This document shows positions 26,117-35,045 of a DNA stretch of 64,000 bases, one piece after another. Made by a program: the position numbers and the translations under genes. The stretch is from Pseudarthrobacter sp. NIBRBAC000502772. GTDB taxonomy: Bacteria; Actinomycetota; Actinomycetes; Actinomycetales; Micrococcaceae. How positions within the stretch are numbered: position 1 is the first letter of the stretch; the number at the start of each line of letters is the position of its first letter. Below the pieces are notes generated by a model that was not told the DNA's origin, searched no databases, and saw nothing but the letters and a program-made list of their open reading frames with translations. Location: NCBI RefSeq assembly GCF_006517235.1, contig NZ_CP041188.1:3286001-3350000 (forward strand). Direction: 5' to 3'.

Positions 26117-28693
26117 TTGCCAGGTATGAACCTGACTCGCACCGAAGCCCGCGAGCGTGCCGCACTCATCAACGTTGATTCCTACGATGTCATCCTCGAC
26201 CTGACCAGAGGCGAGAAGGTCTTCGGGACCACCACCACCGTGAAGTTCACGGCAGTGCCGGGTTCCACCACTTTCATCGACGCCGTAACGCATGCCGTGC
26301 ACAGCATCACGCTCAATGGGCACGCCCTGGATCCTGCGGCAGTGTCCGACGGTATCCGGATCCAGTTGCCGGACCTGGCCGCGGCCAACGAGCTCACGGT
26401 GGTAGCCGACGCGCCGTACATGAACACCGGCGAAGGCCTGCACCGCTTTGTGGATCCGGTGGACCACGAGGTGTACCTGTACACGCAGTTTGAGGTTCCC
26501 GATTCGCGCCGGATGTTCGCGGTGTTTGAGCAGCCCGACCTCAAGGGCACCTTCAGATTCACGGTCACGGCGCCGTCGCACTGGGATGTCATCTCCAACT
26601 CCCCCACCCCCGGCCCGGTGGAAGCCACACCAGGGGACGACGGCGGCGCCCGCTCGGTCTGGACGTTCGCCCCCACACCACGGCTGTCCTCCTACGTCAC
26701 CGCCCTGATCGCCGGCCCGTACCAGTCGGTCCGCAGCGAAGTGGCCAGTTCCGACGGCCGCGTGATCCCGCTGGGAGTTTTTGCCCGGAAGTCCCTGATG
26801 CAGTATCTCGACGCGGACAACATCTTCGAGCTGACCCGTCAGGGCTTCGAATTCTTCGAGGCGCAGTTCGGCTTCCCGTACCCGTTCGAGAAGTACGACC
26901 AGCTCTTTGTGCCCGAGTTCAACGCCGGCGCCATGGAGAATGCCGGCGCGGTGACCATCCTCGAAGGCTACGTATTCCGGAGCAAGGTGACCGGGGCGCA
27001 GATCGAGCGTCGGGCCATCACCGTGCTGCACGAACTCGCGCACATGTGGTTCGGCGACCTGGTGACGATGCGCTGGTGGAACGACCTCTGGCTCAACGAA
27101 TCCTTCGCCGAATACATGTCCCACCTCGCAGCCGTGGAAAACACGTCCTTCACCAGCGCGTGGACAACTTTCGCCTCGGTGGAGAAGTCCTGGGCCTACC
27201 GCCAGGACCAGTTGCCCACTACTCACCCGATCTTCGCCGACATCAACGACCTCCAGGACGTGGAGGTCAACTTCGACGGCATCACCTACGCCAAGGGCGC
27301 CTCGGTCCTGCGCCAGCTGGTGGCCTGGGTGGGGCCGGAGCAGTTCATGGCCGGGGTCCGGGAGTATTTCGCGAAGCACGCCTGGCAGAACACCGAGCTG
27401 AGTGACCTCATGGTGGAGCTGGAGAAGGCCAGCGGCCGCGACCTGGACCAGTGGGGCCGCCTCTGGCTGGAGACTGCCGGCGTCAATACGCTCAAGCCGG
27501 AGCTCTCCGTGGACGGCTCCGGGACGCTGACATCCTTCACCATCGTGCAGTCCGCCGTCGAGGAGTGGCCCACCATCCGTCCGCACCGGCTCGCCGTCGG
27601 GTTCTACAACCTGAACAGCGCGGGCAAGCTGGAGCGCGTGCACCGCGAGGAGCTCGACGTAGACGGCGAGCGCACCGAGGTGCCGGAGCTGGCAGGCCTG
27701 ACGCAGCCGGACCTGATCCTGGTCAACGACGACGACCTCGCCTACGCCAAGGTCCGGCTGGACGAGAAGTCCCTCGCCACGGCAACGGCGCACCTGAAGG
27801 ACTTCAGCGAGAGCCTGCCGCGCACCCTGGTGTGGAACTCCGCCTGGGACGCTGCCCGCGACGGCGAGTCCCCGGCGCGCCGGTATGTGGAGCTGATCCT
27901 GGCCAACGTGGCCGCGGAATCGGATTCTTCGGTGATCCTGGTCCAGCTGCGCCAGCTGGCCACGACTCTCAACTTCTATGTGGCCGAGGAGCACCGCGAG
28001 GCCACTACTGTCACCGCCGTGGACACACTCTGGGACCTGGCCAGCGCAGCGCCCGGCGGGTCCGACGCGCAGCTGCAGTTTGTGAAGTCGTTTGCCCTGC
28101 TGGCCGGCAGCCCGGGCCAGCTGGACACCGTTGCCGGACTGCTGGACGGCACGGCCACCCTGGAGGGGCTGGCCGTGGACCAGGACCTCCGCTGGGAGCT
28201 GCTGGCGTCCCTGGTGGCCGGTGGCCGGCGGGGCCAGGCACAGATCGACGCCGAACTGGAGCGCGACAACACTGCCAGCGGACAGAACGCCGCGGCGCTG
28301 GCCACGGCCGCCATCCCCACCGCCGAAGCCAAGGCCGCCGCGTGGGACTCGGTGGTGGTCACGGGCGAACTCTCCAATGCGCTGCAGGGTTCAGCCGTGA
28401 CAGGCTTTATGCGGGTGCTGGACCGCTCGCTGCTCGAGCCGTATGCGGAAAAGTACTTCGAGGCTGTTCCCGGGATCGTGGCAAACCGCACGCACGCACT
28501 CGCCCAGCAGATCGTCGTCGGGCTTTATCCGGCACTGCTGACCATGCAGGCAACCGTGGACCGGACGGATGCTTTCCTCGCCGGTCTTCCGGCCGACAGC
28601 AGCGCCCTGCGCCGCATGATGCTGGAAAACCGGGACGGCGTGGCCCGGGCGCTACGGGCACGCGCGGCCGACGTGCTGCCGGGCGAAGCCTAG
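26117..28693 (+). CDS. pepN: Aminopeptidase N (M1 metallopeptidase)
   Basis: Zinc aminopeptidase that trims N-terminal residues from peptides, cytoplasmic. Start chosen at TTG 26117 (MPGMNLTRTEAR) because GGAGG lies 6 nt upstream; ATG 26126 would be 15 nt from it. 858 aa. The substrate motif NAGAMENAG is near residue 270, the zinc site HELAHMWFGD near 304 with the second Glu in NESFAEY, then an ERAP1-like helical C-domain. In mycobacteria pepN sits beside rpiB/Rv2466c, and the same neighbours occur here. Nine nt before the OsmC gene. Confidence 0.96.
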   Translation: MPGMNLTRTEARERAALINVDSYDVILDLTRGEKVFGTTTTVKFTAVPGSTTFIDAVTHAVHSITLNGHALDPAAVSDGIRIQLPDLAAANELTVVADAPYMNTGEGLHRFVDPVDHEVYLYTQFEVPDSRRMFAVFEQPDLKGTFRFTVTAPSHWDVISNSPTPGPVEATPGDDGGARSVWTFAPTPRLSSYVTALIAGPYQSVRSEVASSDGRVIPLGVFARKSLMQYLDADNIFELTRQGFEFFEAQFGFPYPFEKYDQLFVPEFNAGAMENAGAVTILEGYVFRSKVTGAQIERRAITVLHELAHMWFGDLVTMRWWNDLWLNESFAEYMSHLAAVENTSFTSAWTTFASVEKSWAYRQDQLPTTHPIFADINDLQDVEVNFDGITYAKGASVLRQLVAWVGPEQFMAGVREYFAKHAWQNTELSDLMVELEKASGRDLDQWGRLWLETAGVNTLKPELSVDGSGTLTSFTIVQSAVEEWPTIRPHRLAVGFYNLNSAGKLERVHREELDVDGERTEVPELAGLTQPDLILVNDDDLAYAKVRLDEKSLATATAHLKDFSESLPRTLVWNSAWDAARDGESPARRYVELILANVAAESDSSVILVQLRQLATTLNFYVAEEHREATTVTAVDTLWDLASAAPGGSDAQLQFVKSFALLAGSPGQLDTVAGLLDGTATLEGLAVDQDLRWELLASLVAGGRRGQAQIDAELERDNTASGQNAAALATAAIPTAEAKAAAWDSVVVTGELSNALQGSAVTGFMRVLDRSLLEPYAEKYFEAVPGIVANRTHALAQQIVVGLYPALLTMQATVDRTDAFLAGLPADSSALRRMMLENRDGVARALRARAADVLPGEA

Positions 28694-28702
28694 TCCGGCG
28701 CC

Positions 28703-29176
28703 ATGGGCCTGGGCGAGCACCACTATTCCCTGACCGTGCAGTGGACCGGCAACCTGGGCGACGGCACGTCGTCGTACCGGGGCTACTCACGGGACCACGA
28801 CATCCGGATCCCAGGGCTGCCGGTCCTGCCCGGTTCCGCCGATCCGACGTTCCATGGGGACCGTGACCGGTACAACCCGGAGCAGCTGCTCCTGGCGGCG
28901 CTGGCGCAGTGCCACATGCTGTCGTTCCTGCATGTGGCGGTGAAGCACGGGGTGGTGGTGACCGACTATCAGGACGACGCCACCGGTGTGATGCGGCTGA
29001 ACCGCGACGGCAGTGGACAGTTCGAGTCCGTCACGCTGAACCCGAGGGTGACGGTGGCGGACGCGGCCCATGTGGATCTGGCGGAACAGCTTCACCGCGA
29101 AGCCAACGCGGTCTGTTTCATCGCCCGGAGCGTCAACTTCCCCGTGCATCATTCGCCCGTGACCGTGGTGGCCTGA
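28703..29176 (+). CDS. OsmC family peroxiredoxin-like protein
   Basis: OsmC/Ohr-fold protein that reduces organic hydroperoxides by a pair of cysteines. The cysteines are in AQCHMLSFL (~71) and NAVCFIARSVN (~135), with Arg in SRDHDIRI and Glu in RYNPEQLLLAALA, the family's activating residues. 157 aa. Start ATG 28703, 9 nt after the pepN stop, so it is probably co-transcribed with pepN. Closest to the OsmC rather than Ohr wording; exact substrate unknown. Confidence 0.9.
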   Translation: MGLGEHHYSLTVQWTGNLGDGTSSYRGYSRDHDIRIPGLPVLPGSADPTFHGDRDRYNPEQLLLAALAQCHMLSFLHVAVKHGVVVTDYQDDATGVMRLNRDGSGQFESVTLNPRVTVADAAHVDLAEQLHREANAVCFIARSVNFPVHHSPVTVVA

Positions 29177-29183
29177 GAGGAGT

Positions 29184-30191
29184 TCACCGCCCGGTCAGCA
29201 CTTCACCAGCCAGTAGTTCTTGGGCCAGCCGGGCTTCGGTGGCGGGCGTGAGCCCTGCCTTGCGGGGGCGTTCCAGGCCGCGGCGGCGTTCGTCCTCCAG
29301 GGTGGCCGCCAGCGTTTCCTGCCAGCGTCTTATGGCCATCCCGGCGGCCTTGGCGGCGGTGTTGCTGCGGTTGCAGAACCCTTCGTGGCCGGGCGGCAGC
29401 CACAGCGGGAGGGAATCCGGTCCGGCCCAGTAGTCGATCCCCTGTTCCAGGAGCCACTCCTCCGGGGCATCGAGGGCCTCGCCTTGGTACCCAGCCACTG
29501 TTTTGGCCGCCTCGATGTACTCGCCAAAGGGAACGTGCTCCCCCACTGCGTTCAGCGGCCCCGTCACCCCGCGCTGGGCGGCATCGAGGACCCAGGCCGC
29601 GAGGTCCCGCACATCAATGACCTGGGTGGCGTGGCCGGCGATGGCCGGGACCACGGCCGGGGCGTTGTCCCGGGCAAACCTTGCAGGCCAGTAGCCGTAC
29701 CGGTCCGTTCCATCGCCGGGGCCGCCGATCAGGCCGGCGCGGCAGAGGTGCGCCCTGTCGCCCACAGCTTCCAGGGTTGCCTGTTCAATCGCTGACTTGG
29801 ATTCCCCATAGTTCTCCGGGGTGGAGTCCGTGCCGGCTGGCAGCGGTGCCAGCAGGTCAGCGTCCTCAGCCGCTCCCGGCGTCGAAGGGTCTGCGTAGAC
29901 GGAGCAGCTGGACACAAACGTCCAGTGGGCAGCCCGGTGGGCCAGGGCGGCCAGCGCCCCCTTGGCCAGGACAGGATCGCGGGCCACATCAATGACCGCA
30001 TCCCACTCCCCTGCCACCTGTGCGTAGCTGTTCGCGCCGAGTGAACGGTCCGCTTTTACCCACCGGACACCGGCTGGCGGTTCCGTCGCGGATCCGCGGG
30101 CAAGGCACGTGACTGTGTGACCTGCGGAAACGGCCTGCCGGGCGATTTCAGACGAGAGAAAGGCGGTTCCGCCCAGAATGAGGATGCGCAT
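29184..30191 (-). CDS. NAD-dependent epimerase/dehydratase-like (extended SDR)
   Basis: 335-aa Rossmann protein. The nucleotide motif is MRILILGGTAFLSSEIA (~1-17; GGTxFLSxE is the atypical form of the GxxGxxG loop). SSCSVYADP (~115) and YGESKSAIE (~150) supply the Ser and YxxxK of the SDR centre. The C-terminal part (GQSETDS-free, Trp-rich, WLLEQGIDYW) resembles actinobacterial NAD-dependent epimerase homologues annotated as reductases. No pathway partner is adjacent. Start ATG 30191; convergent with the OsmC gene. Confidence 0.85.
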   Translation of the reverse strand: MRILILGGTAFLSSEIARQAVSAGHTVTCLARGSATEPPAGVRWVKADRSLGANSYAQVAGEWDAVIDVARDPVLAKGALAALAHRAAHWTFVSSCSVYADPSTPGAAEDADLLAPLPAGTDSTPENYGESKSAIEQATLEAVGDRAHLCRAGLIGGPGDGTDRYGYWPARFARDNAPAVVPAIAGHATQVIDVRDLAAWVLDAAQRGVTGPLNAVGEHVPFGEYIEAAKTVAGYQGEALDAPEEWLLEQGIDYWAGPDSLPLWLPPGHEGFCNRSNTAAKAAGMAIRRWQETLAATLEDERRRGLERPRKAGLTPATEARLAQELLAGEVLTGR

Positions 30192-30312
30192 GGGGCCACG
30201 CTACGGCGCTAGGGTTGAAAGAGAATAGAGCCTTATGCCGCGGGCGAACCTGTGCATGGGCCGACGTCATCCCCCGGCCGCCGCCGGTGACCCCCCAAGG
30301 AGTTTTGCCTCT

Positions 30313-31005
30313 ATGTTCAGCACGATGTCGCTTACACCCCCGCCCCTCACCTCGCAGCCCAACGGCGTCAGCATCACAGGCATCGCGATCAGCCTTGGCG
30401 TCGGAATCGCCGTTTGGTTGGTGGCGACGTTCGTGATTTCGCGGATCACCAAACGCGTGGCTGCGGGTACCAACTTCTTCAAGAAACCACATTTCAAGTG
30501 GGTCGCCCCGGCGCTGCGGGCACTGGACCATGAACGCCGCGTGCAGCGGGCGGAAACCATCGGTTCCCTGCTCAACAGCATCGTGGGCGTACTGGTGGCC
30601 GTGATCACCATCATGTATGTGCTGCAGAACCTGGACATCAACATCGCCCCGCTGCTGACCAGCGTGGGAATCCTGGGTATCGCCATCGGTTTTGGCGCCC
30701 AGCAGCTGATCCGCGACTTCCTCGCCGGCATCTTCATCACCATCGAGGACCAGTACGGGATCGGCGACGTCATCGAAACCAGCGAAGTAGTGGGTGTGGT
30801 GGAGTCCATGGGGCTGCGCATCACCCGGGTCCGCTCGGAGGACGGCGCCATCTGGTACCTCCGCAATGGCGAGATCCTTCGCGTCGGCAACCGTTCGCAG
30901 GGCAACTACGTTCCGGTGCCGGACTCCCCTGCGGCCGAGCCGGACACTGCCCTGAGTGCGCCCGCCACCGAGGCGAAAAAGACAGAGCAAAAGGCCGGAG
31001 AATAG
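30313..31005 (+). CDS. Small-conductance mechanosensitive channel family (MscS-like)
   Basis: Membrane channel expected to open on osmotic down-shock. Start ATG 30313 (MFSTMSLTPPPL), with AAGGAG 10 nt upstream; the frame is open further 5' without a site. 230 aa. Helix TM1 ~20-40, TM2 ~80-100, and the pore-lining TM3 with the Gly/Ala pattern VGILGIAIGFGAQQLIRDFLAG (about 113-134; written here only as a landmark). The beta domain follows (GDVIET, LRITRVRSEDGAIWYLRNGEI), then a Pro/Ala/Glu tail. The C-terminal vestibule is short. Four nt before the globin gene. Confidence 0.92.
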   Translation: MFSTMSLTPPPLTSQPNGVSITGIAISLGVGIAVWLVATFVISRITKRVAAGTNFFKKPHFKWVAPALRALDHERRVQRAETIGSLLNSIVGVLVAVITIMYVLQNLDINIAPLLTSVGILGIAIGFGAQQLIRDFLAGIFITIEDQYGIGDVIETSEVVGVVESMGLRITRVRSEDGAIWYLRNGEILRVGNRSQGNYVPVPDSPAAEPDTALSAPATEAKKTEQKAGE

Positions 31006-31009
31006 AGAC

Positions 31010-31462
31010 ATGACCACACCCGCCGAGCCGCAGCAGCCACGCCAGCTCATGCAGAACGATCCCTTCAGCCAGCCCGGCTACACGGAGAACTTCTACGATG
31101 CCGTGGGCGGACACGAGACGTTCGTCAAGCTGATCGATGTCTTTTACGACGGCGTCGCAACGGATCCGCTGTTGCGCCCGATGTACCCGGAGGAGGACCT
31201 CGAACCGGCCAAACGGCGGTTCCTGATGTTCCTGGAGCAGTACTGGGGCGGCCCCACCACGTACGGCGAGGAACGCGGCCACCCTCGCCTGCGGATGCGC
31301 CACATACCGTTCCGGGTCACGCCGGAAGCAAAGGACCGCTGGCTGTTCCACATGCGGACGGCCGTCGACGCCCTGGAACTGCCTCCCTTGTACGAGGGAA
31401 CGCTGTGGGACTACATGGACCGTGCCGCGCTGTCCATGGTGAACAGCCCGTCGGAGGCCTGA
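31010..31462 (+). CDS. glbO: Group II truncated hemoglobin (GlbO-like)
   Basis: Small heme protein of the trHbO group, linked to oxygen/NO chemistry. Start ATG 31010 (MTTPAEPQQ), with GGAG upstream and 4 nt after the MscS-like stop; the longer frame is read-through of that gene. 150 aa. Seen: FYDAVGG (~29), the distal-site Tyr in VFYDGVATDPLL, YWGGPTTY (~76-83), the proximal His in LRMRHIPF (~93) and the GlbO-type Trp in DRWLFHM (~105). In mycobacteria glbO lies a few genes from pepN, as here. Confidence 0.94.
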   Translation: MTTPAEPQQPRQLMQNDPFSQPGYTENFYDAVGGHETFVKLIDVFYDGVATDPLLRPMYPEEDLEPAKRRFLMFLEQYWGGPTTYGEERGHPRLRMRHIPFRVTPEAKDRWLFHMRTAVDALELPPLYEGTLWDYMDRAALSMVNSPSEA

Positions 31463-31514
31463 CGCGGCCTTCGGGCTTAGCGCATGGGCGCGTACGACGG
31501 CGGCTGGCCGGGTA

Positions 31515-32171
31515 CTAGAGGCCGCTGCCGGTCCGTGCCAGGACGTGGCCGCGTGGACCACTGAGGCGGAACCAACGGCCCGCCCGGTACAGCTTCTGGT
31601 CCGCGTCTGCGAGGAATCCCAGGGTGAGGGCCGCGAAGGCGGCTCCTGCCGGAAGGCCGGAGTCATCAAGGGCACGGCCCCACACAGCGGCGCGGGCGTT
31701 GTTGACGATCAGCGCCCCCGGCTGGGCGGGCATGATGCCCGCCACTTCGGTGATGCCGGCTTCGGCCGCGCGCCGGAGTTCGGCATCCGACAACGCACCC
31801 ACCAGTTCCCAGCCGGTGCGCGGTGCGCCGACGCCTGTCCACGATTCGGTGACTGTGGATGGCGGAACCGGCAGCTCGACGTCGTCCTCCCCTGCCCTGG
31901 CAAGCCGGTCAAGGACGGCTGAGAGCGGTACGGTCACGTCAATCGCGGAAGGTTCCGCCAGCGCCATGGTGCGCAGGCCCAGGATGGTGGGGGTGGATTC
32001 GCCCAGCAGGCGAGGCCGCAGAATGCACACGTAGGCCGCGAGGACGGAACCTGCGGCCTGAAGCCGGATGGCGCCGTCGTCGACCGTCTTGGCACGGGTG
32101 GTGAATGTTCGCAGATCCGCGAGATCACGCGGGTCGGCGAACCGGAAGGACTTCGTAAGTAGGTCAGACAC
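31515..32171 (-). CDS. Conserved hypothetical protein
   Basis: 218-aa protein with no family I can name. Start GTG 32171 (VSDLLTKSFRFADPRDLADL) is supported by a TAGTGT box 7 nt upstream; the longer frame crosses the promoter of the divergent gene. Central AVLAAYVCILRPRLLGE-like and TILGLRTMALAEP regions are mildly hydrophobic; ELVGALSDAELRRAAEAGI suggests a helix pair, and the end LARTGSGL is basic. No signal peptide or cysteines of note. It shares a 63-bp divergent promoter region with tesB. Confidence 0.75.
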   Translation of the reverse strand: MSDLLTKSFRFADPRDLADLRTFTTRAKTVDDGAIRLQAAGSVLAAYVCILRPRLLGESTPTILGLRTMALAEPSAIDVTVPLSAVLDRLARAGEDDVELPVPPSTVTESWTGVGAPRTGWELVGALSDAELRRAAEAGITEVAGIMPAQPGALIVNNARAAVWGRALDDSGLPAGAAFAALTLGFLADADQKLYRAGRWFRLSGPRGHVLARTGSGL

Positions 32172-32178
32172 ATTAAGA

Positions 32179-32184
32179 ACACTA
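32179..32184 (-). promoter_or_regulatory. Leaderless -10 box of the 31515-32171 gene
   Basis: TAGTGT on the minus strand, 7 nt before the GTG start. No ribosome-binding site lies between, which points to a leaderless mRNA. Confidence 0.55.
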
Positions 32185-32222
32185 CCGGCTGAAGCTTGGT
32201 TGAGCAGCGGCGGGGCGGCGTC

Positions 32223-32228
32223 TAGAGT
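32223..32228 (+). promoter_or_regulatory. Leaderless -10 box of tesB
   Basis: TAGAGT 6 nt before ATG 32235. Its -35 region would overlap the promoter of the divergent gene. Confidence 0.6.
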
Positions 32229-32234
32229 CGATCC

Positions 32235-33215
32235 ATGACTGAAGCCGAAACCGGACTGCTGGCGCCACCCAGCGGCGACCCCACCGAAACGCTCATCCAG
32301 CTCCTTGACCTTGGTGAGCTTGAGGGCGCCCGGACGGATGAGGACATCTTCCTTGGCCCATCGCAGCAGCAGCCCCGGCAGCGTGTGTTCGGCGGCCAGG
32401 TGCTGGCCCAGTCGTTGGTCGCTTCCATGAGGACGGTGGACCCGGAACGGTTTGTCCATTCCATGCATGGCTATTTCCTCCGGCCCGGCGACGCCAACAA
32501 GCCCATCACGTTCGGTGTCCAGCGCCTGCGTGACGGCCGGTCCTTTTCGGCGCGGCGTGTCCATGCCTACCAGGAAGGGGTGCCCATCCTTTCGATGATC
32601 GCGTCTTTCCAGGACCTGGACGAAGGCCTCAACCACGAATCCAAGATGCCCGCCGGCATTCCCGATCCTGAGTCGCTGCCCAGCACGGCCGACCTGCTGG
32701 GCAAGTTCGACCACCCCATCGCCCAGCACTGGGCTTACGAGCGGCCCTTTGACATCAGGCACGTCGACCCGCCGCTCTACGTTTCGGCCAAAGGCAAGAA
32801 GGAGGCCCGGAACGCCGTCTGGATGAAGACGTTCGGGCCCATGCCCGAAGATTCAAACCTGCACCGGGCCGCCCTGGCCTATGCAAGCGACTACACGCTG
32901 CTGGAATCCATCCTGCGCCGCCACGGGCTGAGCTGGATCACGCCCGGCATGAGTGTCGCCAGCCTCGACCACGCCATGTGGTGGCACCGTCCCGCCCGGG
33001 TGGACGAATGGCTGCTCTACGTCCAGGAATCCCCCAGCGCCCAGGGAGCCCGCGGCCTCGCAACGGGCAAAATTTTCAACCGGGCCGGGCAGCACGTTGC
33101 CTCGGTGGCGCAGGAGGGCATGGTCCGGGTTCCCACCGACCTGAAAAACAAAGTAGTTGGCGCGTTCCAGTCCAAAGTCCTGGAGCACCAGATCCGCAAG
33201 GCCGTGCGGAACTGA
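32235..33215 (+). CDS. tesB: Acyl-CoA thioesterase II
   Basis: Double-hotdog thioesterase that hydrolyses acyl-CoA to fatty acid and CoA. 326 aa. N-terminal hotdog: QRVFGGQVLAQSL (~49-61) and HSMHGYFLRPGD (~75-86). C-terminal hotdog: SLDHAMWWHRP (~239-249), supplying the conserved Asp, then WLLYVQESPSAQGARGLATG and the final QEGMVRV strand. Start ATG 32235 (MTEAETGLLAPP) with a leaderless -10. Ends before a tandem repeat and terminator. Confidence 0.95.
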   Translation: MTEAETGLLAPPSGDPTETLIQLLDLGELEGARTDEDIFLGPSQQQPRQRVFGGQVLAQSLVASMRTVDPERFVHSMHGYFLRPGDANKPITFGVQRLRDGRSFSARRVHAYQEGVPILSMIASFQDLDEGLNHESKMPAGIPDPESLPSTADLLGKFDHPIAQHWAYERPFDIRHVDPPLYVSAKGKKEARNAVWMKTFGPMPEDSNLHRAALAYASDYTLLESILRRHGLSWITPGMSVASLDHAMWWHRPARVDEWLLYVQESPSAQGARGLATGKIFNRAGQHVASVAQEGMVRVPTDLKNKVVGAFQSKVLEHQIRKAVRN

Positions 33216-33224
33216 GGCTGAGCG

Positions 33225-33268
33225 GGCTGACCGAGCCGGCTGACTGAGCCGGCTGACTGAGCCGGCTG
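33225..33268. repeat. Three tandem 13-bp units behind tesB
   Basis: Unit GGCTGACTGAGCC at 33225-33237 (one mismatch), 33238-33250 and 33251-33263, then a partial unit. It starts 10 nt after the tesB stop and ends before the terminator. Each unit contains in-frame TGA triplets, so it could act as a stack of back-up stops, or be a simple slippage product. Confidence 0.85.
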
Positions 33269-33276
33269 GCAGCAGA

Positions 33277-33308
33277 AAGGCCGGCACCCCTGACGGGGTG
33301 CCGGCCTT
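33277..33308. terminator. Bidirectional terminator between tesB and ettA
   Basis: AAGGCCGGCACCCC (33277-33290) pairs with GGGGTGCCGGCCTT (33295-33308) around a 4-nt loop, followed by CTTTG on the plus side and TTTCTG on the minus side, between convergent genes. Confidence 0.85.
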
Positions 33309-33316
33309 CTTTGCGA

Positions 33317-34999
33317 TCAGTCGCGGGTGAGGCGGCGGTGCGTCACGCGGTGCGGCTTGGCCGCATCGGGTCCGAGCCGTTCCACCTTGTTCTCCTCGTA
33401 GGATTCGAAGTTGCCCTCGAACCAGTACCACTTGGCGGGGTTTTCCTCGTCGCCTTCGTAGGCCAGGATGTGTGTGGCCACCCGGTCCAGGAACCAGCGG
33501 TCGTGCGATACCACCACGGCGCAGCCGGGGAACTCCAGCAGCGCGTTTTCAAGGCTGCTGAGGGTTTCGACGTCGAGGTCGTTAGTGGGTTCGTCAAGGA
33601 GCAGCAGGTTACCGCCCTGTTTGAGCGTCAGTGCAAGGTTGAGGCGGTTGCGCTCACCGCCGGAGAGCACCCCGGCCTTCTTCTGCTGGTCCGGACCCTT
33701 GAAGCCGAAAGCGGCAACGTAGGCGCGGGACGGCATTTCGACCTGGCCCACCTGGATGTAATCGAGGCCGTCCGAAACAACTTCCCACAGGGTCTTGTTC
33801 GGGTCGATGCCGCCGCGGCTCTGGTCCGCGTAGGAGATCTTGACCGAATCGCCGATCTTCAGCTCGCCGCCGTCGAGCGGCTCCAGGCCAATGATGGTTT
33901 TGAACAGCGTGGACTTGCCCACGCCGTTGGGGCCGATGACGCCGACGATGCCGTTGCGGGGAAGCGTGAAGGACAGGCCGTCGATCAGGGTGCGGTCGTC
34001 GAAGCCCTTCTGCAGGTTCCTGGCTTCCAGGACCAGCCCGCCCAGGCGCGGGCCCGGCGGGATCTGGATCTCTTCGAAGTCAAGCTTGCGCGTGCGGTCA
34101 GCCTCGGCAGCCATCTCCTCGTAGCGGGCCAGACGGGCCTTGGACTTGGTCTGGCGGCCCTTGGCGTTGGAGCGTACCCACTCGAGTTCCTCGGTGAGGC
34201 GCTTGGCCTGCTTGGCGTCCTTTTTGCCCTGGACTTCCAGGCGGGCCCGCTTCTTCTCCAGGTACGTGGAGTAGTTGCCTTCGTAGGGGTACAGGTGGCC
34301 GCGGTCAACCTCGGCGATCCATTCCGCGACGTGGTCGAGGAAGTACCGGTCGTGGGTGACGGCCAGGACTGCGCCGGCGTAGCTGGAGAGGTGCTGTTCC
34401 AGCCACAGTACGCTCTCGGCGTCGAGGTGGTTGGTGGGCTCGTCCAGGAGCAGGAGGTCGGGCTTCTGGAGCAGGAGCTTGCAGAGGGCCACGCGGCGGC
34501 GCTCACCGCCGGAGAGCAGCGTCACGTCGGCGTCCGCGGGCGGGCAGCGGAGGGCGTCCATGGCTTGCTCGAGCTGGGAGTCGAGATCCCAGGCCTCAGC
34601 AGCGTCAATGGCTTCCTGCAGCTGACCCATTTCTTCGAGCAGGACGTCGAAGTCAGCGTCGGGGCTGGCCATTTCCTCGGAGATCTCGTTGAAGCGCTGG
34701 ATCTTGCCGTAGATCTCGCCAACGCCTTCCTGGACGTTGCCCAGGACAGTCTTTTCCTCGTTCAGTGGCGGTTCCTGCAACAGGATCCCCACGGTGTAGC
34801 CGGGGCTGAGCCGGGCCTCACCGTTGGAGGGGATGTCCAGTCCGGCCATGATCTTCAGGATGGTGGACTTACCGGCACCGTTCGGGCCAACAACACCGAT
34901 TTTGGCGCCCGGGAAGAACGACATGCTTACGTTGTCAAGAATGAGTTTTTCGCCAACTGCCTTGCGGGCATTGGTCATTGTGTAGATAAATTCCGCCAT
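33317..34999 (-). CDS. ettA: ABC-F translation factor EttA
   Basis: Soluble ABC-F ATPase that binds the ribosomal E site and gates elongation by energy state. 560 aa with two ABC domains. First Walker A is GPNGAGKST (~39-47), signature LLSGGERRRVAL (~163), Walker B LLLLDEPTNHLD. The arm/linker region is at ~250-300. Second Walker A is GPNGVGKST (~355), signature LSGGERNRLNLAL and Walker B LLLLDEPTNDLD. Start ATG 34999 (MAEFIYTMTNARKAVGEK) is the EttA-type N-terminus. Monocistronic, ending at the shared terminator. Confidence 0.96.
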   Translation of the reverse strand: MAEFIYTMTNARKAVGEKLILDNVSMSFFPGAKIGVVGPNGAGKSTILKIMAGLDIPSNGEARLSPGYTVGILLQEPPLNEEKTVLGNVQEGVGEIYGKIQRFNEISEEMASPDADFDVLLEEMGQLQEAIDAAEAWDLDSQLEQAMDALRCPPADADVTLLSGGERRRVALCKLLLQKPDLLLLDEPTNHLDAESVLWLEQHLSSYAGAVLAVTHDRYFLDHVAEWIAEVDRGHLYPYEGNYSTYLEKKRARLEVQGKKDAKQAKRLTEELEWVRSNAKGRQTKSKARLARYEEMAAEADRTRKLDFEEIQIPPGPRLGGLVLEARNLQKGFDDRTLIDGLSFTLPRNGIVGVIGPNGVGKSTLFKTIIGLEPLDGGELKIGDSVKISYADQSRGGIDPNKTLWEVVSDGLDYIQVGQVEMPSRAYVAAFGFKGPDQQKKAGVLSGGERNRLNLALTLKQGGNLLLLDEPTNDLDVETLSSLENALLEFPGCAVVVSHDRWFLDRVATHILAYEGDEENPAKWYWFEGNFESYEENKVERLGPDAAKPHRVTHRRLTRD

Positions 35000-35045
35000 G
35001 GTTCCAAATCTAGTGGGTTGGCGGGCTTAACTCACATTCGAGGCG

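Noticed and set aside
26057-27994. 645-codon minus-strand frame opposite pepN
   Set aside because: High-GC shadow ORF of a clear M1 aminopeptidase; low-complexity His/Gly/Val content with no motif.
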